This document shows positions 16,109 to 22,026 of a stretch of 22,026 nt of DNA, in pieces. The notes beneath the pieces were generated by a model, which was not told where the DNA came from, did no database searches, and worked only from the letters and a program-made list of their open reading frames with translations. The stretch is taken from contig CAZKND010000019.1 of NCBI GenBank assembly GCA_964554215.1, positions 1-22,026 on the forward strand, in the 5' to 3' direction. Source of the stretch: CAYLJV01 sp964554215. GTDB lineage: Archaea; Hadarchaeota; Hadarchaeia; Hadarchaeales; JAGGTB01. The translations under genes and the position numbers were made by a program. The stretch's first letter is position 1, and every line of letters begins with the position of its first letter.

Positions 16109-16167
16109 TCACCCTAAAATTACTGAAATCCAGATTAGAGTTTGCTTATAGATATAATTAAAAAATA

Positions 16168-16184
16168 TTCCAATATATTTGGAA
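16168..16184. repeat. Inverted repeat TTCCAA-TATAT-TTGGAA
   Basis: Perfect 6-bp arms, about 60 bp upstream of the TATA element of the Usp-fusion gene, in a spacer with no gene. It is a possible activator site; chance occurrence is not excluded. Confidence 0.3.
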
Positions 16185-16244
16185 AAATTCATTCTGAAAA
16201 CGTAAATAGAAAGATATAACATTTCAAATGCATCGGGCAAATCA

Positions 16245-16260
16245 GAAAAAAAGAAAAAAT
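16245..16260 (-). terminator. T-tract downstream of the 16327-16698 gene
   Basis: The minus strand has TTTTTTCTTTTTTTCT about 70 bp after the stop, with no obvious stem. Confidence 0.4.
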
Positions 16261-16326
16261 AGACGAAGTTGATTAAACTCCATCTAATACTACTGGACTA
16301 ATCCATGTCACATATCAGAGGATAAA

Positions 16327-16698
16327 TTATTCGGACCCCTCTGTAGTATCTTCGGAATCTTCCGTGATATCCTCAGGTTCTTCACTAGTACTTTCAGATT
16401 TCTCCATAACATCTTCGGACTCTTCTGTAATGTTGCCACTGCCAGTCTCAACACCGTCAGAAATTATCTTGTACTGGATTCCGAACATTCCTGAAACAAA
16501 TATAAGGAAACCTATGAAGGACAAAATTCCTCCTATAGCCATTTCCACAGAAAGCTCAGAAGCAGCTAACATAGCTGATTCTTCAGGCAATAGAAACATC
16601 CCAGGAATTGCAAAAATACCTGAAATAAGTGCAACGAGAACCACATAGCCCAAAATCTTAGCTCCATACTTCATAGTCTCTTTAAAATCAACAGCCAT
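16327..16698 (-). CDS. Two-TM membrane protein with acidic Ser/Glu/Asp-rich tail (paralogue A)
   Basis: Family not recognised. Residues about 14-37 and 53-76 are transmembrane helices, followed by the conserved GIQYKIISDGVETG. The start is ATG 16698, with SD GGAGGTG five bases upstream. It is a clear paralogue of the next gene (16785-17033): shared pattern FK-T--Y-AK--GYV-L-A---G-FA-PG in the first half and SG-FGI-YK-ISDGVE-G in the second. Unlike that paralogue it ends with about 35 further residues made of degenerate units of Ser, Glu and Asp (S-E-D-x-x-E type), a tail that should be disordered and strongly negative. With both helices spanning, N- and C-termini lie on the same side, probably the cytoplasm. 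Confidence 0.75.
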   Translation of the reverse strand: MAVDFKETMKYGAKILGYVVLVALISGIFAIPGMFLLPEESAMLAASELSVEMAIGGILSFIGFLIFVSGMFGIQYKIISDGVETGSGNITEESEDVMEKSESTSEEPEDITEDSEDTTEGSE

Positions 16699-16784
16699 AT
16701 TCTCACCTCCTATCGTAGAATATTTTACCAGGTTAAGTATAAGCTTTATCTACGGCCTTCCAACGGGTCAAATCAAAGCTATAA

Positions 16785-17033
16785 TCACTTCTTCCCCTCT
16801 TCAACACCATCAGAAATCACTTTGTATAAAATGCCAAACAAACCAGAAATCAAAACAATCACACCGACCAAAAGAAGGCCAATTCCCGGAACAACGGAAG
16901 CTCCAGACAGATAAGTCGGCGAAATCAGCATGACTCCCGGCCCTGCAAATACACCTGTAAGAACTGCAAGGAGGAAAACATAACCAACCATTTTAGCCCA
17001 ATATCTGAGAGTGTCTTTAAAATTCGCTGTCAA
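16785..17033 (-). CDS. Two-TM membrane protein (paralogue B)
   Basis: 82 residues with two transmembrane helices (about 12-34 and 45-68) and the C-terminal motif FGILYKVISDGVEEGKK shared with the downstream paralogue. The frame can be opened at TTG 17051, but that codon precedes and the following ones contain the SD (GGAGGTG, 17046-17040). TTG 17033, six bases after the SD, gives MTANFKDTLRYWAKMVG, which aligns from the first residues with MAVDFKETMKYGAKILG of the paralogue, so both evidence types agree on this start. The genes are 86 bp apart on the same strand, a tandem duplication. Function unknown. Confidence 0.75.
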   Translation of the reverse strand: MTANFKDTLRYWAKMVGYVFLLAVLTGVFAGPGVMLISPTYLSGASVVPGIGLLLVGVIVLISGLFGILYKVISDGVEEGKK

Positions 17034-17178
17034 ATAGTTCACCTCCTTCAAATCCCCATTCAGTTAAAACAATAAATTATTTTTGATATCTCCACAGAGG
17101 AAAGCTCATTCTAATAAAGTGGTTAGCAAGTACAAAAATAAAAGATAGAAAAATAGAAGTAGCGTGGGAGGAAACCTA

Positions 17179-18156
17179 TTGAAATCGAAAGCTATAGCTC
17201 ACCCTATCCAAGGATTAATCAAATACCATGGGATGAAAGACTTTGACTCGAGAATCCCTTATCATGAGTCAATTTCTGTCTGTACAGCTCCACTCAAAAC
17301 AGAAACGGAAATCGAATGGACGCCGGACAGCAAAGAGGATAAGGTGGTTATAGATGGGAAAGAAGCCGACGAAAAAGCGATGAGCAGATGCGAAAAAGTG
17401 ATAGACAAAATCAGAGAAATCGCGAACATAGATTATGGTATAAAAGTAAAGTCCGAGAACAGTTTTCCTTCTAAGTTAGGCTTCGGATCTTCTTCTTCAG
17501 GTTTTGCAGCATTGACACTTGCAGCCGCAAAGGGCGCTAAGATTGATCTCGACTTCGATAGTTCAGAATCAAGAGAATATCTTTCAAGGATCGCCAGGTT
17601 AGGATCGGGATCCGCTGCTAGGTCTCTCACTGGAGGAATATCAAAATTAAAAGCGGGAGAATCATCAGATGAGTCTTACTCTTTTCAACTTGCAGGGCCA
17701 GAGGACCTCGAAATGTCAATATTGTGTATACCTGTAAGGGAAAAGGAATATACGGAGAACTCGCACAGAGAAGCCGTGAAATCTCCTCTCTTCGATTGCA
17801 GAAAAGACTATATCGAGGATAAAGTTTCGGAGATGGAAAAAGCCGTGGAGAATAGAGATATAGAATCGATCGGAGATTTAGCGGAGACCGACACTCTCAA
17901 TCTTCATGCTGTTACCATGACTACACCTGCAAAACTGGTGCTTTGGAAAGAAAAAACAGTGAGAATCATCAACAAAGTACTAGAATGGCGAGAAGAAGAC
18001 GACATACCTGTCCATTTCTCAATTGACACTGGCGCCTCAGTATACCTTAATACCCCCTCAGAACATGAAGCAGAAGTAAAAGAAAAAATAGAAGAAATTG
18101 GATTCAATGAGATTTACGAATGTGAAATCGGCAGTCGTGCCGAACTGATTGACTGA
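17179..18156 (+). CDS. Phosphomevalonate decarboxylase, haloarchaeal type (GHMP-fold)
   Basis: Makes isopentenyl phosphate from phosphomevalonate with ATP, the step before isopentenyl phosphate kinase in the haloarchaeal variant of the mevalonate pathway for lipid isoprenoids. The sequence resembles the Haloferax enzyme closely: AIAHPIQGLIKYHGM at the start, YHESISVCTAP, NSFPSKLGFGSSSSGFAALTLA (GHMP phosphate loop, about 92-112), GSGSAARSLTGG with the conserved Ser/Arg, and SIDTGASVYLN with the catalytic Asp. Diphosphomevalonate decarboxylase or mevalonate 3-kinase are related alternatives, but these motifs fit the haloarchaeal enzyme best. The frame can be opened at GTG 17164, which overlaps the SD GGGAGG; TTG 17179, six bases after the SD, is the likely start (325 residues). 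It is divergent from the two-TM paralogues. Confidence 0.87.
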   Translation: MKSKAIAHPIQGLIKYHGMKDFDSRIPYHESISVCTAPLKTETEIEWTPDSKEDKVVIDGKEADEKAMSRCEKVIDKIREIANIDYGIKVKSENSFPSKLGFGSSSSGFAALTLAAAKGAKIDLDFDSSESREYLSRIARLGSGSAARSLTGGISKLKAGESSDESYSFQLAGPEDLEMSILCIPVREKEYTENSHREAVKSPLFDCRKDYIEDKVSEMEKAVENRDIESIGDLAETDTLNLHAVTMTTPAKLVLWKEKTVRIINKVLEWREEDDIPVHFSIDTGASVYLNTPSEHEAEVKEKIEEIGFNEIYECEIGSRAELID

Positions 18157-18371
18157 ATGTTTCCCAATCCCTTGATTTCTACGGTCTTCCGCTAAATCCT
18201 GGTTTGATGAATAAGGATAATTTACCAGCGGACAGAAATGCAAATTCGAATAAGAGAAAAATTCTGGCTGTTCTAAAAGCCCACTAATCAACTAGCTATT
18301 AAAGTGAAAAGTTAAATTTTCCCAAATCAATTAAACCTCCTTCAGTAATTAAGACACTTGGAGAGCAAAAA

Positions 18372-20879
18372 TTGGATTCAAAAACCGAATCAGGAATATG
18401 GGAAGAAGCAAAAGCTGGGATTATACCAGGTGTAATCAGTACTAGTATCTTCCTGATTCTTATCTTTCTGCATTTTCTATGGAAATTTTATGTTTTCCAA
18501 AATATCCCTTGGACCTTGTCGGTAGTAGTGATCGCCATCATAGGGATTAGCGTGCTCGGAGGACTCATATCTGGTCTGGTCTTAGGGGCTATTGACGGAT
18601 TACTAGACGGAGTGCTTCCAGAAGATAATCTGAAGAGGATAATATCTTTTCCACTTCTAATTACCTTGATTATCGCGCCTCTAATCCTCTGGCAGATCAT
18701 TTGGGGAAAATTCATAGTTCTATATATCTTCACATCCCTGGTTATCTGGACTGCCTTCAAAATCAAATTTAGAAAGGGATCTGAAAAACAGAAAAAAGGA
18801 AGGTCTTTACTACTCGGTATGGCATTCATAATTATAGTATCGATTGGAGCCGTCGCGATGTGGTTTGAACAGACGGACACCACTCCTGACAAACTTTTAG
18901 GGGATGTCACACTTTCTGGGGTCGTTGGAAATTCTAGTTTGACGAGCGGTTTTACCGAAAGTGGGAGAATGTCTCTATTCGCATGGCCCACACCTAGCTA
19001 CTATGATCATGTGGATTATTTAGGTAAAAAAAACGAGAACGGGGACTTCAAAGCAGAACCTGAAATGGGAGTTTTTAGCGGGGTGCAGGTAAATGGAAAC
19101 AATTCTGTCAATTGGTTTTGGGAAGGAAATTGGGAACATACAAACTATTATGAAAATAACGCTTCCAATATTTTTGTTACAGTTTCTGAAAACCCTGATC
19201 TAGGGCTTAAAGTAACTACTAACAATTTTGTCCATCCTGAGGAGAATGTGGTGATTAGAAACTATGAATTAGAGAAGGAAAACGATTCTGAAATCGAAAA
19301 CCTCACCTTTTTCTCATATTCAAATTTTCACCCTACAACAGGAAAAATACCTCTTCTCCCTCTATCAGATTACTTTCAGAGAGAACCCGTGCAAACTGAT
19401 TTTCCAATACTCAAAAATTCTCGAAATGCTTACTACAAAGATAATAGCATAGTCTTCACGAAAGAAAAATCGTTTTCACGAACAAACGATGAATCTCAAA
19501 CTCCAGTTTACGTCGGGGTAACTGCCTCGTCCGAAATTGAAGACTATCAGGTCGGGACTTTAACCAATGGAGGCCCTGAGGACGCTTTTGATGATTGCAA
19601 TGACGGAACTCTTACAAACTCCTCCTCCAGTTCTAAGATGGTTAATGGGGCCTTTTCGACCCAATTGGATGATGAAGATTCCAGCGTCACTCTTTACTAT
19701 GCGGCTTCCGACTCCGAAGAACAGACTCTTGAATTATTAGGAAATGCTAGAAAAACCTCATACTCTACACAACTGGATAAAAACAGGGAATGGTGGGATA
19801 ATTGGTTAAGTAAAGCCTCTATGCCCGATACTAATAATGAAAATATTCTGGAGGTGGCTGAGAGGAGTCTAATCACGATAAGGAATGCTTATGATAAAGA
19901 TTCCGGAGCTATACTTGCATCTGTTTCCAGGCAACCTCCCTATTTCCTTGATTGGCCCAGAGATGGTGCCTTCCTCAATTATGCTCTGGACCAAGCAGGT
20001 TATCACGGGATGGTTGAGAAGCATAACAAGTATTACGCGAATATACAGAGAGCTTCCGGAACGTGGGGTATGAACTACTTCCCGGATGGAAAGGAAGGAG
20101 GGCCTATACTTTTCGAGATCGACGAAACCGGTCTGACCATCTGGAGCATGTGGAAACATTACGAGATGACTGGGGATCATGCTTATCTTGAAAATGTCTA
20201 CCCGTCTATGAGGAAAGCGGCGAACTTTCTCACGGAATGGAAGGATCCGAGCAGTAATCTACAGTTTTATGCTCATGAAGATGACAATCCTGTTCCATCT
20301 CAAACGATGAACGGAGCGGTTACGGTCTATCTAGGTCTCAAATCCGCTATAAAAGCTGGAGAGGCGGTCGGAGAAAACGAGGACACGCTGCAAAGGTGGA
20401 GGAAGAGAAAAAGTGGTCTAAGAAGTGAGATCGAGAAAGAATTCTCCCAGGAATCGGTTACCGGTATACCGGGTGGAAGAAGCAGCTGGATAGTTTGGCC
20501 GACTAAGTTTGAAAATTTCGAAAACGAAAAAATGGAACATCAAGCGGAAATTGTTTGGGATACTATATCGGAAAGTATGAATTCTGAAACTGTAGGATCA
20601 TCTGATGCTTATGAGATAATGGACATCTTATCATTAGCCCACATGTGGACCGATAATGAAGTTAAAGAGAATAGGTTGAAGGAAAGTTTGCAGTGGTGGG
20701 CTGAAGGTATAGCCACCGAAGATACGAAACAGTTTGGAGAGTTCCATTACTTGGTTAGGGAGAACAACGAGTTGGTTTGGAGAAATAAGATAGCGATACC
20801 TCATGCTTGGAATCATGCTCTCTTTTACTCTGCGGCTATGACTGTTTACGGTTCGGAAGATAATCGAATAAATTACTGA
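18372..20879 (+). CDS. Membrane-anchored GH15 glycosidase (glucoamylase/glucodextranase-like)
   Basis: 835 residues. The N-terminus has four or five transmembrane helices (about 17-165). A beta-sandwich follows (about 175-490), as in prokaryotic GH15 enzymes, then an (alpha/alpha)6 barrel (about 500-830). Barrel motifs are PPYFLDWPRDGAFLNYAL (about 519-536), GTWGMNYFPDGKEGGP, and IDETGLTIWSMWKHY, whose E585 should be the general acid; the C-terminal part has KIAIPHAWNHALF. The position where I expect the general-base Glu (P-L-x-W-x-x-A-E) is Leu817. The barrel should face outside and release glucose or a similar sugar from alpha-glucans or trehalose; the exact substrate is open. The start is TTG 18372 with GGAG eight bases upstream. 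The polytopic anchor is unusual; most homologues are soluble or secreted with a signal peptide. Confidence 0.88.
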   Translation: MDSKTESGIWEEAKAGIIPGVISTSIFLILIFLHFLWKFYVFQNIPWTLSVVVIAIIGISVLGGLISGLVLGAIDGLLDGVLPEDNLKRIISFPLLITLIIAPLILWQIIWGKFIVLYIFTSLVIWTAFKIKFRKGSEKQKKGRSLLLGMAFIIIVSIGAVAMWFEQTDTTPDKLLGDVTLSGVVGNSSLTSGFTESGRMSLFAWPTPSYYDHVDYLGKKNENGDFKAEPEMGVFSGVQVNGNNSVNWFWEGNWEHTNYYENNASNIFVTVSENPDLGLKVTTNNFVHPEENVVIRNYELEKENDSEIENLTFFSYSNFHPTTGKIPLLPLSDYFQREPVQTDFPILKNSRNAYYKDNSIVFTKEKSFSRTNDESQTPVYVGVTASSEIEDYQVGTLTNGGPEDAFDDCNDGTLTNSSSSSKMVNGAFSTQLDDEDSSVTLYYAASDSEEQTLELLGNARKTSYSTQLDKNREWWDNWLSKASMPDTNNENILEVAERSLITIRNAYDKDSGAILASVSRQPPYFLDWPRDGAFLNYALDQAGYHGMVEKHNKYYANIQRASGTWGMNYFPDGKEGGPILFEIDETGLTIWSMWKHYEMTGDHAYLENVYPSMRKAANFLTEWKDPSSNLQFYAHEDDNPVPSQTMNGAVTVYLGLKSAIKAGEAVGENEDTLQRWRKRKSGLRSEIEKEFSQESVTGIPGGRSSWIVWPTKFENFENEKMEHQAEIVWDTISESMNSETVGSSDAYEIMDILSLAHMWTDNEVKENRLKESLQWWAEGIATEDTKQFGEFHYLVRENNELVWRNKIAIPHAWNHALFYSAAMTVYGSEDNRINY

Positions 20880-20951
20880 GACTCGCAAGTATCCTATTCA
20901 GGACCTTTCTCAGCATTCAACTAATCAAAACCATAGAGGAAAGGAAGAATG

Positions 20952-21026
20952 TGCCTCGGCCGGGATTTGAACCCGGGGCACCGGCTCGAAAGGCCGGAAT
21001 GTTTGGCCAGGCTACACCACCGAGGC
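20952..21026 (-). tRNA. tRNA-Glu (anticodon UUC)
   Basis: The minus strand folds into a full cloverleaf: acceptor GCCTCGG/CCGAGGC, D arm GTGT/ACAT, anticodon stem CCGGC/GCCGG around the loop CTTTCGA (anticodon TTC), a four-base variable loop and T arm CCGGG/CCCGG with loop TTCAAAT. The discriminator is A at 20952; CCA is not encoded. There is no intron. Confidence 0.97.
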
Positions 21027-21063
21027 TTGAATGGTCTTGAACATTAGTTAGATAATTCTTTTG

Positions 21064-21074
21064 AGTTTATAAGT
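21064..21074 (-). promoter_or_regulatory. TATA element of the tRNA-Glu gene
   Basis: The minus strand reads AACTTATAAAC, centred about 43 bp before the mature 5' end, which predicts a short 5' leader removed by RNase P. Confidence 0.45.
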
Positions 21075-21084
21075 TCTGTTTTAA

Positions 21085-21420
21085 TTATCCGTACATTTTC
21101 TCTGGACTTTCCTCTGATTCCACATTTATCTCTATCTCTCCGAACTTATCCTCATAATTTTCGAGATGTTTCTTCATCCATTGAAAAAGACTTTTGAACT
21201 GGACCGGACTCATATGGAGTTCTACCTGCAATTCTCTTTGGATTTTGTCAAGTTTCATGTTTCCCGGCTTCCCTCTCGGGTTGATCTCCGGCATGTGTTT
21301 TTCGGTGTAAATCATCATCTTCGCTCCTTTAGGGTTCAATCCTCCAAAAACTCCGTCCAAGTGGACTTCTTTGAAATCTTCGGATTTTTCAACTTCAAAA
21401 TCTGGCACATTATTTACCAA
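21085..21420 (-). CDS. DUF3467-like protein
   Basis: The 111 residues resemble DUF3467 proteins of bacteria and archaea: N-terminal strands, a middle part with VHLDGVFGGLNPKGAKMMIY, and the characteristic end RELQVELHMSPVQFKSLFQW followed by LENYEDKFGEIEI. The family's function is unknown. It has no membrane segment or metal motif and is probably a small cytoplasmic protein. The frame can be opened at GTG 21429, inside the SD AGGAGGTG; TTG 21420, six bases further, is the likely start, giving MVNNVPDFEVEK. It is divergent from a radical SAM gene, with the tRNA gene downstream on the same strand. Confidence 0.72.
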   Translation of the reverse strand: MVNNVPDFEVEKSEDFKEVHLDGVFGGLNPKGAKMMIYTEKHMPEINPRGKPGNMKLDKIQRELQVELHMSPVQFKSLFQWMKKHLENYEDKFGEIEINVESEESPEKMYG

Positions 21421-21538
21421 GTGAATCACCTCCTTCTCTAAAGGATTTCATTGGTTCTTAGACGGGAAAAGTAATAGTCTTTTTGATATTTCCTGGGATA
21501 GAGAATTATTTTCAAGAGGATGGACCTAATTTTACATT

Positions 21539-22026
21539 ATGAGAGTAATAAGAGAGTTCGATCCGTGGAAAGGGAAATATTGTACATGTCCTAAGAAATA
21601 CTCACTAAATCCGTACACAGGCTGCGGACATGGATGCATCTACTGTTATGCTACATACATTCCAAACTTCTTCCAACCTAGAAGAAAAAAGAACCTCAAG
21701 AAGAGGGTGAAAAAAGATCTCAAAGAGATTCCAAAGAGATCTATACTTTCCTTGTCAAACTCTTCCGATCCCTATATCCCGATGGACGAGGAGTTTCAAG
21801 ATACTCGCAAGTGTCTAGAACTATTTACTAACTATAACCATGAGATACTGATAGTGACAAAGAGCGATATCGTTCTAAGAGATATCGACCTACTGAAAGA
21901 ACTGAAGTCAGCAGTTACGATAACGATAACAACTCTAGAAGAGGAAAAATATTCGAAATTAGAACCTGGAGCTCCAGATCCTCAGCGTAGATTGGAAGCG
22001 ATTTCAAAATTGGAAGAAAAGGATAT
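21539..22026 (+). CDS. Radical SAM protein, SplB-like (COG1533), 3' truncated
   Basis: The frame runs open from ATG 21539 to the window end (162 codons seen). The [4Fe-4S]/SAM motif is C29-G-H-G-C33-I-Y-C36-Y-A, in the context NPYTGCGHGCIYCYATY. It is followed by SILSLSNSSDPYIPMDEEFQ and HEILIVTKSDIVLRDIDLL, strands of the partial TIM barrel found in SplB-like proteins. Two earlier cysteines (C15, C17) are extra and could be structural. True spore photoproduct lyases act in sporulating Firmicutes; archaeal relatives have unknown substrates and are best called SplB-like. The start has no good SD and may be leaderless; an A/T-rich GAATTATTTT lies about 35 bp upstream. Confidence 0.88.
   Translation, partial: MRVIREFDPWKGKYCTCPKKYSLNPYTGCGHGCIYCYATYIPNFFQPRRKKNLKKRVKKDLKEIPKRSILSLSNSSDPYIPMDEEFQDTRKCLELFTNYNHEILIVTKSDIVLRDIDLLKELKSAVTITITTLEEEKYSKLEPGAPDPQRRLEAISKLEEKD

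Noticed and set aside
18157..18290. Open stretch after the decarboxylase gene, ending in a 26-codon ATG frame
   Set aside because: No SD, no usable promoter and no recognisable product. It may be a decayed gene, but nothing supports a call.
18488..18991. 167-codon minus-strand frame inside the GH15 gene
   Set aside because: It is antisense to the conserved reading frame of the hydrolase and has no family resemblance or SD.
1..22026. CRISPR arrays, insertion sequences, prophage genes, riboswitches
   Set aside because: I found no regularly spaced repeats, transposase or integrase motifs, terminal inverted repeats or known riboswitch cores.

Overview
The window looks like AT-rich chromosomal DNA from a salt-adapted euryarchaeote. 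The evidence is a 67-residue HMf-type histone, an archaeal tRNA-Glu(UUC) without encoded CCA, a phosphomevalonate decarboxylase of the haloarchaeal type, an F420H2-oxidase-type flavodiiron protein, a class II photolyase, TATA-box promoters, T-tract terminators, and proteins rich in Asp/Glu. True haloarchaea usually carry a fused double histone and high GC, so a related low-GC halophile lineage (for example MSBL1-like or Methanonatronarchaeia-like) is a better guess, but no marker settles this. Translation signals are consistent: strong AGGAGGTG-type Shine-Dalgarno (SD) sites 5-6 nt before the start, often followed by TTG. Several starts given here are therefore a few codons downstream of the longest open frame.

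Layout. 1-1073: 3' part of a metallophosphoesterase gene. 1248-2560: divergent pair, a single-pass membrane protein and a membrane-anchored winged-helix regulator, with a 32-bp palindrome between them. 2693-4048: CPD photolyase. 4055-7486: 1143-residue surface protein (parallel beta-helix, Ig-like domains, membrane anchor, cytoplasmic tail). 7509-7673: a possible 54-residue gene; the rest of the gap to 7945 holds an inverted repeat and a terminator. 7946-10088: oxygen-defence block of a ferritin-like protein, the flavodiiron protein FprA and a divergent Lrp/AsnC regulator. 10371-10574: histone. 10739-12233: TauE/SafE-type exporter and TspO. 12423-14057: peroxiredoxin and a CDF metal exporter with a manganese-type site. 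14089-15246: membrane M28 peptidase. 15349-16062: a universal-stress domain fused to the C-terminal domain of an acyl-CoA synthetase. 16327-17033: two paralogous two-TM proteins. 17179-18156: phosphomevalonate decarboxylase. 18372-20879: membrane-anchored GH15 glycosidase. Then tRNA-Glu, a DUF3467-like protein and the 5' part of a radical SAM gene.

How the genes fit together. FprA (O2 to water), the ferritin-like protein, peroxiredoxin, a probable Mn exporter, TspO, a stress protein and photolyase suggest an organism that meets oxygen and light but is basically anaerobic or microaerophilic. The membrane GH15 enzyme suggests use of external alpha-glucans, and the decarboxylase supplies isoprenoid precursors for archaeal lipids. 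I saw no mobile element, phage gene or CRISPR array. The least ordinary items are the Usp/acyl-CoA-synthetase C-domain fusion without its catalytic lysine, and the divergent membrane-regulator locus.
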